Source of the DNA: CAVXUB01 sp963764805
GTDB taxonomy: Bacteria > Actinomycetota > Acidimicrobiia > Acidimicrobiales > Bog-793
Length of the DNA stretch: 64,000 bases
Assembly (NCBI GenBank): GCA_963764805.1
Contig: CAVXUB010000005.1
Coordinates: forward strand, 1-64,000
Direction: 5' to 3'
A model generated the notes under the pieces. The model ran no database searches. It saw nothing but the letters and a program-made list of their open reading frames with translations, and had not been told where the DNA came from. Positions 49,073 through 58,321 of the stretch are shown here, one piece after another. The stretch's first letter is position 1. Every line of letters begins with the position of its first letter. The position numbers were made by a program, and so were the translations under genes.

Positions 49073-49148
49073 CAGTACCGGGAGCGCACCGCCGGCGGCC
49101 ACCCGCACGCTGCTGGCGGAGCTTGCGTGGCTCGGCCGCGAGCAGGGG

Positions 49149-50482
49149 GTGGCGAGCGACGTCCTTATCCGCGTCGAGGGAGAGCGGATCACCGCTGTCG
49201 AGCCGGATACATCGAGCCCACCGCCCGGCACTTCCCGTCTCGCCGGCCTCACCATGCCCGGCGCCGTCAACGCTCATTCGCACGCCTTCCACCGTGTCTT
49301 GCGGGGGACGAGCGAGCAGGGCGCGGGAGACTTCTGGACCTGGCGGAGCTTGATGTACCAGGCGGCGGGGATGCTCGACCCGGACTCCTATCGCGAGCTG
49401 GCGACGGTCGTGTTCGCAGAGATGGCATTGGCGGGTATCACCGCCGTCGGCGAGTTCCACTACCTGCATCACCAACCGGGCGGAGCGCGCTACGACGACC
49501 CCAATGCCATGGGCTGGGCCCTCATCGAGGCGGCGGCGTCCGCCGGCATCCGCATCACCCTCCTCGACACCTGCTACCTGCAGGGCGGTGTGGACGGGAG
49601 GGCGCTGCAGGGCGCGCAGCTGCGATTCGGGGATGGAGACGGGGAGGCATGGGCGGCACGCGTCGAGCGCCTGGTCGCAGCGGTCGGGGCATCACGCTCC
49701 AGACTTGCTCGGGTCGGGGTGGCGGCCCACAGCGTCCGCGCGGTCCCCGCTGGCGCGCTCCGCACGGTCGGCGCCTTTGCCGCCTCCCGCCAGCTTCCTC
49801 TCCACGTCCACCTCTCCGAGCAGCTCCGCGAGAACGAGGAGTGCCTGCTGACGCACGGCTGCACTCCGACGGCTCTGCTCGACGCGAACGGAGCCATCTC
49901 GCGACGCACCACCGCCGTCCACGCCACGCACCTGCCAGCCGAGGGACGTCACGACGCTCGGGCTCGCCGGCACGGCGATCTGCGCCTGCCCGACGACCGA
50001 GCGCGATCTGGCTGACGGGGTCGGGCCCTTCGCCGACCTGCGGGACGCCGGTTCGCCGCTCTGCGTCGGCACGGACAGCCATGCGGTCGTCGATCCTTTC
50101 GAGGAGATCCGCGGCATCGAGACGAACGAGCGCCTGGTGACCGGCCGGCGCGGCTCGCACACCCCCGGCGAGCTGTTGGAGGCCGGCACATCCGGCGGCG
50201 CGGATTCGATCGGTTGGCCCGAATGCGGGCGCATCGCGGTGGGGGCGATGGCCGATCTGGTCACGGTGGGGCTGGAGGCGCGCCCACCTTGCCGGGGCGC
50301 GGGCGGCAAGACCCGACGCCCTTCCCGCTCACGTCGTCTTCGTGGCCACCGCCCGCGACGTCGCCAATGTGATCGTCGGCGGGGTCGACGTCGTCAGTGG
50401 CGGAGAGCACGTGGCCCTGCCCGACGTCGGGCAGCGGCTGGAGAAGTCGATCGCCGCCGTTCTGGCGGGCACCAATCCATGA
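49149..50482 (+). CDS. hutF: Formimidoylglutamate deiminase (two frameshifts)
   Basis: HutF deiminates formimino-L-glutamate to N-formyl-L-glutamate and ammonia, the alternative histidine route in actinobacteria and pseudomonads. The amidohydrolase metal motif is PGAVNAHSHAFHRVLRGTSE; later come LPLHVHLSEQLRENEECL, AGTAICACPTTERDLADG and SPLCVGTDSHAVVDPFEEIR. Extra bases near 49944 and 50280 break the frame; the corrected end is at 50482. GTG 49149 is a minimal start: family-like sequence (TLLAELAWLG) extends upstream in the same frame without a start codon, so the true start is further 5' (possibly GTG 48970) and another indel is likely there. Confidence 0.88.
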
Positions 50483-51675
50483 TCCTCCTGCGGCGGATCG
50501 GGCGGCTGTTCACGGCAACCGCGGCCGGCACCGTCCCCGAAGCCGCCGTCCTCGTGGACGGCGAGCGGATCGAATGGGTGGGGCCCGAGGCCCGGCTGCC
50601 CGCTCGAGCTCTCGACCTGGTCTCCGAGGAGATCGACTGCGAGGGCCGGCTAGTCACGCCGGGCCTCGTCGACGCCCACACCCATCCCGTCTATTCCGGC
50701 GACCGGATGGAGGAGATCGCCCTGCGGTCGGCCGGCGCGAGCTACGCCGAGGTCGGCGCCGCCGGAGGGGGCATCGTCGCGACGGTCGCCGCCACCCGTG
50801 CGACTCCGCCGGCGGAGCTGGCGGCTCGGGTCGAGCAGCTCCTCGCCCGCTGGCCCGCCGGAGGGGCCACCACCGTCGAGGCGAAGACCGGCTACCACCT
50901 CGACCGCGACGGTGAGACGGCGGCGGTCGCCCTGCTCGCCGAGCTGGCGGGGCGGCCGAATCCGCTGCCTCGGATCGAGGTCACCTACCTCGGGGCGCAC
51001 GCCGTGCCCGGGGAGTACGGGGGTGACACCCAGGCGTACTCGGAGGCGGTGGCGGGCTGGGTCGGTGCTGCGCGGGCCGCCGGCGCCCGGCACTGCGACG
51101 TCTTCTGCGACGAGGGCTACTTCAGCGTCGAGCAGAGCCGGCTGATCCTGACGGCCGGCCGGGCGGCTGGCCTGTTGGCGCGCCTGCACGCCGACGAGCT
51201 GGCCCGCACCGGCGGCTCCCTGCTCGCCGCGGAGCTGCACGCAAGCTCGGCCGACCACCTGCTGCAGATGGCGGAGGAGGACGCCGAGGCGATGGCCGCT
51301 GCCGGTGTCGTCGCCACCCTCGCCCCGACCACAGCGCTTTCGATGGGCCACCCGCCGCCCGCCAAGATGATGCTCGCCAAGGGCGTGACCCTCGCTCTCG
51401 GCAGCGACCACAATCCGGGCACCTGCGGCACCACCGACATGAGCCTCGTCGTCGGGCTGGCCGTGACGGTTCTCGGGCTGTCCGTCGAGCAGGCACTCAC
51501 TGCCGCCACGGCCGGTGGTGCCGCCTCCCTGCGCCTCGACGATCGCGGCAGCCTGCGGCAGGGGATGCTCGCCGACCTCGTCGTCTGGGAGGCCGAGCAC
51601 GAGGGCGCATTCGCCTGGTCCTTCGGGCTGGAGCCGAACGAGGTGCTGATCGGGGGAGCGACCGTCAGCCGCTGA
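50479..51675 (+). CDS. hutI: Imidazolonepropionase
   Basis: HutI hydrolyses imidazolone-5-propionate to N-formimino-L-glutamate. The 398-residue amidohydrolase has the HxH metal motif TPGLVDAHTHPVYSGDR, EAKTGYHLDRDGE, the second-metal-side HADELARTGGSLLAAELHAS and GSDHNPGTC. The ATG at 50479 overlaps the hutF stop by four bases (ATGA). It is the last gene of the operon; no hutG is seen in the window. Confidence 0.95.
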   Translation: MILLRRIGRLFTATAAGTVPEAAVLVDGERIEWVGPEARLPARALDLVSEEIDCEGRLVTPGLVDAHTHPVYSGDRMEEIALRSAGASYAEVGAAGGGIVATVAATRATPPAELAARVEQLLARWPAGGATTVEAKTGYHLDRDGETAAVALLAELAGRPNPLPRIEVTYLGAHAVPGEYGGDTQAYSEAVAGWVGAARAAGARHCDVFCDEGYFSVEQSRLILTAGRAAGLLARLHADELARTGGSLLAAELHASSADHLLQMAEEDAEAMAAAGVVATLAPTTALSMGHPPPAKMMLAKGVTLALGSDHNPGTCGTTDMSLVVGLAVTVLGLSVEQALTAATAGGAASLRLDDRGSLRQGMLADLVVWEAEHEGAFAWSFGLEPNEVLIGGATVSR

Positions 51676-51773
51676 CGCCGGATCCGACGGGCTGCTTGAG
51701 GGCGCCCGCGCAGCTCGGGACGAGCCCGTCTGCGGCATCCTCGAGCGCCAGGAGACGCTGATCGCCGTGGCCC

Positions 51774-53006
51774 TCAGTCGTCCTTCCAGACGGGTGCCCG
51801 GTCTGTCCCGCCGTACCAGAGAGCGTGCTCCTCGTAGTCGATGAAGAGCGGCCCGTCCGGATCGAGCTGGCGCTGCATCGTCTTGGCGGCGGTGCGCTTG
51901 TCGAGGGCGTCGAGCTTGACGAGCGCCTCGGGCGAATCGAGCGCCGCCAGCTCGAGCTCCGCCTCAACTCGCGCCATCGCCTGTTCGCCGGCCTCGGTCC
52001 TGACGAGCACGCTCGACCATCCGGCAGCGCTCCCGACCGATCCGACGCTGATGTCGGCGGCCCTCCCGAGGAAGTCGGCGCACTCGTCGCAGCCCTTCAG
52101 CGCCGCGTCGTGGAACTGCTTCACCGGCTCGTCGATGAGGGTGGCCCCGTCGCGGTCCTCCACCACCATCCGGCCGTGGACGACGTCGATCTTGCCTACC
52201 GCCTCGAGGTCCACGTGGCGTTGGTCACGGAGATCCCGGAGCATCAGCTTGCGGTAGTCGAAGCTCTTCGTGCAGAGAAGCGCGATCGAGAGCACCGACG
52301 ACTCCGGGCGTGACCTGCCGCGCCGCCAGGCGCGCTGCTGGAGCGCCCGCAGGCCCTCGATCTCGCAGGGTGTGCCGACGACGGCGATGCGCGCGCCGCC
52401 GGCGAGCCCGGCTCTGTCGATGTCAAGGTTGGCGAGGGCCATCGTCTGGTTGTAGAAGGACCCGGCGGCGGCGAGGATCTCCTCGACCGAGGTCGCCAGC
52501 TGCGCCACACCCTTCCAGGACTCGGCCGGGTCCTCACGGGCCACCAGTGCGCCGTCGATGTCGCCCGCCTCCAAAGCGGCGGCGAGGATGGCCGAGACCA
52601 CGCCCCCGTCCTGTGACGAGGCGGTCCTGAAGCGCGAGGTCGCGGCGACCCGTGCCGCTCGCTGCTCGCGCACGAGGCCCAATCCGGGGGCAGGGTCGGC
52701 ACCCACGATCCGCCATGAGTCGTCGGCATGCTCGTCGGGTCGCAACCACGTCGCCTCGTAGCGCAGCCCTCCGCGCGGGCAGAAGTCCCAGCACAGCGAG
52801 CAGCCCGTGCACATCTTGACCAGCTCCGGCAACCCGTGGCGCCCGACGCCGATCGAGTCGGTCGGGCAGGCCGCGACGCAGGCGCCGCACTGCACGCAGC
52901 GGTCGGCGTCGATGACGGCGGCCGCCAGCTCGAAGAACCAGGTCTTGCCCGGCGCCTCCACGATCCCGTTCATCTCGTCCCGAATCCGGAACACGCCGGC
53001 GCTCAC
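51774..53006 (-). CDS. FrhB-like F420-binding iron-sulfur protein, probable electron donor to sulfite reductase
   Basis: A 410-residue protein starting at GTG 53006. Two 4Fe-4S ferredoxin motifs lie near the N-terminus (CVQCGACVAACP and CTGCSLCWDFCP). The rest matches the beta subunit of F420-reducing hydrogenase (FrhB): SSQDGGVVSAILAAALEAGD, GTPCEIEGLRALQQ, LLCTKSFDYRKLML and GCDECADFLGRAADISVGSV. FrhB-type modules bind FAD and exchange electrons with F420. The gene overlaps the stop of the sulfite reductase gene by four bases (GTGA). In methanogens the same modules are fused in the F420-dependent sulfite reductase Fsr. I infer that this protein passes electrons from F420H2 to the adjacent sulfite reductase; other FrhB partners exist, so this is not proven. 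Confidence 0.85.
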   Translation of the reverse strand: MSAGVFRIRDEMNGIVEAPGKTWFFELAAAVIDADRCVQCGACVAACPTDSIGVGRHGLPELVKMCTGCSLCWDFCPRGGLRYEATWLRPDEHADDSWRIVGADPAPGLGLVREQRAARVAATSRFRTASSQDGGVVSAILAAALEAGDIDGALVAREDPAESWKGVAQLATSVEEILAAAGSFYNQTMALANLDIDRAGLAGGARIAVVGTPCEIEGLRALQQRAWRRGRSRPESSVLSIALLCTKSFDYRKLMLRDLRDQRHVDLEAVGKIDVVHGRMVVEDRDGATLIDEPVKQFHDAALKGCDECADFLGRAADISVGSVGSAAGWSSVLVRTEAGEQAMARVEAELELAALDSPEALVKLDALDKRTAAKTMQRQLDPDGPLFIDYEEHALWYGGTDRAPVWKDD

Positions 53007-54699
53007 GCCGACGCCCTCCCGCTCGCCGCAGCCGACGGGGACCCCGCCCTCTCACGCAGCTCCTCGAGCGGCACGCGCCGCGCCCACTCGTGGAACCGCT
53101 CGGAGGGACGGTGCTCGGCGAGGAACCGTGCCATCAGCCGAGCCAGCACGTCCGGCACCTCGTCGACCGGCACCGCGCCGCGGACGAAGTCGGCGAAGCG
53201 GGCGTCGACACCGAGGCTCCCGCCGAGCGCGATGTCCACCGCCTCGACGATCTCCTCGCCGGCGTGCGCCGTGTCGCCCCTGAACCCGATGTCGGCGATC
53301 TGCGGCTGGGCGCAGGAAGCCGAGCACCCCGAGAAGTGCATCCGCACGACACCCTCGTCCCCGTGCTGCACCCGGCGCTGCTGCGCCGCGACCGACGACG
53401 GCGAAGCGATCGTCCATCTCCCTCGCCCACTCGACCGCACGCCTCTTCGTCTCGACGATCGCGAAACGGCAGAACTCGCTCCCCGTGCAAGCCACCACCC
53501 CCCGCTCGAACGGTCGCGGGAAGGGAGAGTGCCGCTGCAGCAGCGGCTCGCCGAGCAGCGCCTGCAGCCGGCCGTCGGGAACGCCGGTGAGGATCATGTT
53601 CTGGTCGGTGCTCAGCCTGATCTCGCCGTCGCCGTAGGTGTCAGCGAGACGAGCGGCCTCCATCAGGTCGACCCCGGCCAGCCGACCGACCGTGACGGAG
53701 CAGCCGACGTAGGACAGGCCGGGCTGGCGCTGGGCGTGCACGCCCACGTGGTCACCCCGGTAGCGACGAGTGAGCTGCTCCCCGGCCGGGGTGAGGGGGA
53801 AAGCGGAGCGCTTGGCGAGTTGCTCCCGGAAACCCTCCGGCCCCAGCTCCTGCACGAGGTAGCGCATCCGGGCGAGGCCACGGTTCTCCCGGTTGCCGAG
53901 CTCGCCGTAGAGCTGGGCGATCGCCCGCGTGATCTCCACCACCTGATCGGGCCGCACGAACACGTCGATGTCGCTCGCCATCCGGGGGCCGTCGGAGAGA
54001 CCGCCGCCGACGAGGACGTTGAAGCCGACGTCGCCGCTGTCGCCCCTGGCGGGCCACATCCCGATGTCGTTGATCTCGGCCTGGGCGCAGTCCTCGAGGC
54101 AGCCGGTGATGCTCATCTTGAACTTGCGGGGGAGGTTGGCGTACTCGCGGTTGCCGGTGAAGAAGCGCGAGATCCTCTCGGCGTAGGGCAGAGCGTCGAT
54201 CGCCTCGTCGGCGTCGAGTCCGGAAACCGGGCAGCAGAGGACGTTGCGGGCCGAGTCGCCGCACGCCTGGACGGTCGTCAGCCCCGTCTCCGCAAGGCGC
54301 CGCCAGACCTCGGGGATGTCGCCGATCCGCAGCCAGTGGAGCTGGATGTCCTGCCGGGTGGTGATGTCGCAGAAGCCCTCGCCCCACAGCTCGTTGACCT
54401 CGGGCCCCCGCGCCAGCTCGTCGGCGACCTCGCCTATCACCCGCGCCTGGGGTGCCGTGCAGCCGGCCACCCGGCACCTTGACCCGCAGCATGAAGGCGT
54501 CGCCGCCCTGGCGCTGGGGATAGATGCCCACCCACTTGAGCCGCTCCGCCTCCCCCGGGACCGCCTCGATGGCGCTGACGCCCTGAGAGGCGTAGGTGTC
54601 GGTGACGGCGGCGGCCACGTCGAGAGGGTGCCTCTCGAGCTTCCACAGCTCGACCTGGTTGAGCTGGACGCTCTTTCGAAACGGACGTAGGAACTGCAT
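53003..54699 (-). CDS. Siroheme/4Fe-4S sulfite (or nitrite) reductase, two frameshifts
   Basis: A single-subunit siroheme reductase of about 565 residues from ATG 54699. Both ferredoxin-like halves are present (SITGCLEDCAQAEINDIGMW, YGDGEIRLSTDQNMILTGVP). The cluster-siroheme ligands are the CX5C of CTGSEFCRFAIVETK and the CX3C of SGCSASCAQPQIADIG. Frame changes near 54470 and 53395 are each repaired by deleting one base. Neighbouring cysH and siroheme synthase genes argue for assimilatory sulfite reduction rather than nitrite reduction. Typical actinobacterial SirA takes electrons from ferredoxin; here an FrhB-like gene overlaps the stop, suggesting a different donor. Confidence 0.88.
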
Positions 54700-54799
54700 G
54701 AGCCGAGACTCCGATTCAGCTCTGCGGCCCGCCCGCGCTGGCGGCGCCGGTCGACGGGACTAGTGGTGACCAGAGGCCCTGACCGGCGCGGACGTCATC

Positions 54800-55501
54800 T
54801 CAGACGTGCAGCCCGCACTCGGTCTTCTCGCTCCCGGACCAGCGTCCGGCACGAGGTGATTCACCCTCCCCGACGGGCCTCGTCGTCGGCGCGCAGCCGA
54901 TCGAGAGGTACCCCTTGGAGACGAGCGGGTGCTCCGGGAGGTCGTGCTCCTTGACGTAACGGCTGATGTCGTCGTCGGTCCAGGTGACGACAGGGTTGAC
55001 CTTCACGAGCCCGCGGCCGGCGTCCCAGGCGACGACAGGGGCGTCCGCCCGCGTCGGCGAGTCGACCCGCTTCAGGCCGGTCACCCAGGCCTGCTTGCCG
55101 GCGAGGTGGCGGTCGAGCGGACGCACCTTGCGGCGCTCGCAGCACTTCTCCGACCCGCACGGCCAAGCCTCGGCGTCCGGACCCGGCCGGAGCCAGGTGA
55201 TGTTCATGTCGAAGCGGGAGCGGCACGTCTCGACGAACTCGAGCGTCTCTGGGAAGTGGAACCCGGTATCCAGGAAGACGAACTCGATGTCGGGATCCGC
55301 GGCGACCGCCACGTCGATGAGCGCAGCGTCCTGGAACGAGCAGGCGACCGTCAAGCTCGTGCCGAAGCGCTCGGCGGCCCACCTCATCACGTCGACCGCC
55401 GGTGCGCCGTCCAGCTTCTCGTCCGCCTGGCGCAGCTCCTCCAGCAGAGCCTCATCAGGGGTCGCGGTCACGTCTTGCGTTGCGGCATCGTCGCTGCTCA
55501 C
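54800..55501 (-). CDS. cysH: Adenylylsulfate (APS) reductase, thioredoxin-dependent
   Basis: CysH reduces activated sulfate to sulfite. The 233-residue protein starts at GTG 55501 with GGAGGT nine bases upstream. The adenylyl-binding motif is SLTVACSFQDAALIDV, and FLDTGFHFPETLEF is conserved. Cysteines typical of iron-sulfur APS reductases occur in EKCCERRKVRPL and SIGCAPTTRP, and the C-terminal catalytic Cys in KTECGLHV. These point to APS rather than PAPS as substrate. It is first in a cysH-sulfite reductase-FrhB operon; a 100-base gap follows. Confidence 0.93.
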   Translation of the reverse strand: MSSDDAATQDVTATPDEALLEELRQADEKLDGAPAVDVMRWAAERFGTSLTVACSFQDAALIDVAVAADPDIEFVFLDTGFHFPETLEFVETCRSRFDMNITWLRPGPDAEAWPCGSEKCCERRKVRPLDRHLAGKQAWVTGLKRVDSPTRADAPVVAWDAGRGLVKVNPVVTWTDDDISRYVKEHDLPEHPLVSKGYLSIGCAPTTRPVGEGESPRAGRWSGSEKTECGLHV

Positions 55502-55772
55502 GCTCGACTCACCTCCGCTCTTGTATTCGCAGGGCTCGGCCCGGCTACTCGTGCGTTCCTTGGAACGCCAGTCTCCCTGATGATGGGACCTACGGGAAGT
55601 ATTCGAGTCACTTCTTTGCACTTGCTTGCCTTTTGTCCGGCTCCGGCGGGGCTCCTCGCCCCAGTTCCAGCCAGGCCCTGACCCGGCCCCGGCCGACCCG
55701 GCCGGTCTCCGGTGACAACGCCGTACTATACCTGAGTATTCCGATCGGAATTTACAAGAATCAAGGAGCCGC
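55502..55772. other. Divergent intergenic region between cysH and the siroheme synthase gene
   Basis: No gene is seen in these 271 bases. The region contains a 14-bp palindrome (55738-55751) and the heptamer AGTATTC twice (55598-55604 and 55736-55742), which suggests a shared regulator for the two divergent sulfur genes. An AAGGAG-type ribosome-binding site lies just before 55773. Confidence 0.5.
55738..55751. promoter_or_regulatory. 14-bp palindromic operator candidate, sulfur genes
   Basis: ATTCCGATCGGAAT is a perfect palindrome 21 bases upstream of the siroheme synthase start. An overlapping element ATAC-CTGA-GTAT (55728-55739) forms a second, shorter inverted repeat. Sulfur regulators of the Rrf2 (CymR-like) class bind A/T-edged palindromes of this size, but the regulator here is unknown. 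Confidence 0.5.
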
Positions 55773-56494
55773 GTGACCTCCGAGATCCCCGTCTACCCGG
55801 CATCGCTGGTGCTCGAGGGGCGCCCGTGCCTGGTGGTCGGGGGCGGTCGGATCGCGGCCCGCAAGGTGGAAGGGCTGCTGGCGGCGGGAGCGGACGTGAC
55901 GGTCGTCGCCCCCAGCATCGTGGACGCCATCCGATCTCTTCCCGTGCGCCGGGAGCAACGGCCCTACCGGCGTGGCGAGGCCGGCGGCTATCGACTCGTC
56001 ATCACTGCCACCGGCGTCGCTGCGGTGGACCGGACGGTGTTCGCGGACGCTGAGCGATCGGGCGTGTTCGTCAACGCGGCGGACGACCCCGACGCCTGCT
56101 CTTTCCTCGTGCCGGCGATCGTGCGCCGCGGACCGGTCACGATCGCCGTGTCCACCGGCGGTGTCAGCCCGGCCCTGGCGGCCTGGCTGAAGGCCCGGGT
56201 CGCCGAGGCGGTCGGCCCGGACGTCGAGACGCTGGCGGCTCTGCTCGGTCGAGCACGCTCCTCGTTGCGCCGTCGAGGTGTGAGCACCGAGGGGCTCGAC
56301 TGGGCGTCGTTGATCGCTCGGACGGCTGACCTGCTCGGCGCCGGCCGAGCGAGGAGGCCTCGGAGCTGCTGGACGCCTGGGTCGACTCGATCCTCGGGCG
56401 CCTGCCTGCTGCCGCTCACGACGCCGGACGCGGTACTGGCACGTGCCACGAAGGCGCTGGCCTCGCTTCGATGGAGGGGGCGCATCGGAACTAG
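55773..56494 (+). CDS. Siroheme synthase, precorrin-2 dehydrogenase/ferrochelatase part (frameshift)
   Basis: The protein resembles the N-terminal half of CysG (Met8p/SirC type): SLVLEGRPCLVVGGGRIAAR is the Rossmann NAD-binding loop, followed by GVFVNAADDPDACSFLVPAI and VSTGGVSPALAAWLK. It oxidises precorrin-2 to sirohydrochlorin and may insert iron, giving siroheme for the divergent sulfite reductase. Near 56345 the printed frame slips and runs on into uppS; the correct frame reads EEASELLDAWVDSILGRL and stops at 56492-56494. The gene is about 240 codons with two surplus bases. Confidence 0.85.
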
Positions 56495-56504
56495 CGTCCA
56501 CGAC

Positions 56505-57225
56505 ATGGCCGTTCCCGGTGTCGACATGAGTCGCGTCCCGACACACGTCGCCTGCGTGATGGACGGAAACGGCCGCTGGGCTCGCAAGCGCGGGCTGCCG
56601 CGCACCGAGGGCCACGGCGCCGGCGAGGAGGCGCTGTTCGACGTCGTGGACGGGGCCCTCGACCTCGGCCTGCGCTGGCTCACGATGTACGCCTTCTCCA
56701 CCGAGAACTGGCGGCGGCCGGCCGACGAAGTCCGCTACCTGATGCATTTCAACGAGGGGATCCTCACCCGGCACCGGGACGAGATGAACGAGAAGGGGGT
56801 GCGGATCCGTTTTGCGGGAAGGCGGGATTGGCGGGTGCCGCGCCGCGTCGCCCGCTCGATGGAGGAGTCGGCGGCGCTGACCGAGCACAACCGCCGCCTC
56901 ACGCTCACCATCGCCTTCAACTACGGAGGACGCGCCGAGATCGTCGACGCCGTCCGGAGGATCGTCGAGGACGGCGTTCAGGCGTCGAAGATCGACGAGC
57001 GGACGCTGCACGCCCGCCTCTACTGGCCGGACATGCCGGACCCCGATCTCGTCGATCCGAACTTCCGGCGAGTTCCGCATCTCGAACTTCTTGCTGTGGG
57101 AGCTCGCCTACTCCGAGCTGCTGTTCTCCGACGTCCTCTGGCCGGACTTCCGCCGTGAGCACCTGTTCCAGGCCGTGCGGGACTACCAGCAACGCGACCG
57201 GCGCTACGGCACGGTCGGCGAGTGA
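56505..57225 (+). CDS. uppS: Isoprenyl transferase (undecaprenyl diphosphate synthase family), one frameshift
   Basis: A cis-prenyltransferase making long-chain isoprenyl diphosphates for cell-wall lipid carriers. The start ATG 56505 precedes the catalytic motif HVACVMDGNGRWARKRGLPR, then TMYAFSTENWRRPADEVRYL and LTIAFNYGGRAEIVDAVRR. An extra G near 57054 breaks the frame; without it the sequence continues DLVIRTSGEFRISNFLLWEL and FSDVLWPDF to the stop at 57223-57225. Corrected length is 239 residues. It reads in one open frame with the upstream siroheme synthase gene only because of the indels there. Confidence 0.92.
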
Positions 57226-57280
57226 GCTGGTCGGCGGAGCCGGCGATGACCGACGACCCGGGACCCGAGGACAGACGAGC

Positions 57281-57475
57281 GTGGGGGCAGGCTACGTGCC
57301 GGGCCGAGCACGGCAGCGGATCGGAATCATCACCGGGAAGATCCTCGTGCTGCTGGCAGCGCTGGCCGTGGTGGCGCTGGCGGTCGCCGGCTTCCGTCCG
57401 GCCCTCTACCTCATCGTGCTGCTCGTCGCCGGGGTGGTGCTCATCGTCGGAGGCGGCAAGATCCACCGCATGTGA
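57281..57475 (+). CDS. Small membrane protein of unknown function
   Basis: A 64-residue protein from GTG 57281 with a basic N-terminus (GYVPGRARQRIGIITGK) and two hydrophobic segments (ILVLLAALAVVALAVAGF and LYLIVLLVAGVVLIVGG). It lies between uppS and recO. Small two-helix membrane proteins are common in this position in actinobacteria, but I do not recognise a family. The true start could be further upstream in another frame. Confidence 0.5.
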   Translation: MGAGYVPGRARQRIGIITGKILVLLAALAVVALAVAGFRPALYLIVLLVAGVVLIVGGGKIHRM

Positions 57476-57568
57476 TCCTCGTGGAAGAAATTGATGTAGG
57501 TGCATGATTTTCTGTTTCGAAACATGCCACTGCCTCTCCAGGCATCCCCCCGGCTCGGCACTGCTGCC

Positions 57569-58312
57569 GTGAGCACCTACCGGGACGAGGGGGTCGTGCT
57601 GCGGACGATCCGGCTGGGCGAAGCGGACCGCATAGTCACGTTGGCCACGCCCGAGCACGGCAAGGTGCGAGCCGTCGCCAAGGGCGTGCGCAAGACCAAG
57701 AGCCGCCTCGGGGGGCGGGTCGAGCCGCTCAGCTACGTCAACATGATGTGCTGGCACGGGCGCGAGCTGGACACGATCACGCAGGTCGAGGTGATCGAGC
57801 ACTTCCGGCCGATCCGCGAGGACCTCGAGCGGATGGGGCAGGCGATGCTGATGCTGGAGGTCGTCGATGTGGTGGCCGTCGAGCGGCACGCGATGCCGGA
57901 GGTGTTCCGGATGCTGGTGGCAGCCCTGCGGACGCTCGCCGCGGCAAGCGGCCCACCCTCGCCCCTCGTCGGCGCCGGCTTCGTCTGGAAGCTGCTCACC
58001 GTCGAGGGGATCGGCCCCGTGGCCGACCGGTGCGCCCGTTGCGGCGCCGACGCAGAGCTCGTCGCCTTCGATCCCGCATCTGACGGGTTCCTCTGCCGCA
58101 ATTGCAGGAGTGGCAGGGCGGTCACGCCAGAAGCTGTCGACCTCGTGCGGCTGATCCTCGGCGGCGGACTGGCGCAGGCCCTCGCCGAGCCGGCGAGCGC
58201 CACGACCGACGAGGTGGAGCGCCTGGCGGTAGCCGCCGCCGAGTACGCGCTCGAACGGCGGCTGCGCGTGCCGCGCAGCCGGGCCGCCGGGGACCGCAGC
58301 CAGTTCAACTAG
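57569..58312 (+). CDS. recO: DNA repair protein RecO
   Basis: RecO helps load RecA in the RecFOR pathway. The 247-residue protein starts at GTG 57569, exactly at the conserved STYRDEGVVLRTIRLGEADR; upstream starts would add unrelated residues. It shows VRKTKSRLGGRVEPLSYVNM and a zinc-binding CARCGADAELVAFDPASDGF with CRNC. It is followed nine bases later by glyS, a common order. Confidence 0.92.
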   Translation: MSTYRDEGVVLRTIRLGEADRIVTLATPEHGKVRAVAKGVRKTKSRLGGRVEPLSYVNMMCWHGRELDTITQVEVIEHFRPIREDLERMGQAMLMLEVVDVVAVERHAMPEVFRMLVAALRTLAAASGPPSPLVGAGFVWKLLTVEGIGPVADRCARCGADAELVAFDPASDGFLCRNCRSGRAVTPEAVDLVRLILGGGLAQALAEPASATTDEVERLAVAAAEYALERRLRVPRSRAAGDRSQFN

Positions 58313-58321
58313 ATTCTCCAT

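Noticed and set aside
55773..57158. A single open frame that appears to fuse siroheme synthase to undecaprenyl diphosphate synthase
   Set aside because: The natural siroheme synthase frame ends at 56494 once two surplus bases near 56345 are removed, and uppS has its own ATG at 56505; the fusion is an indel artefact.
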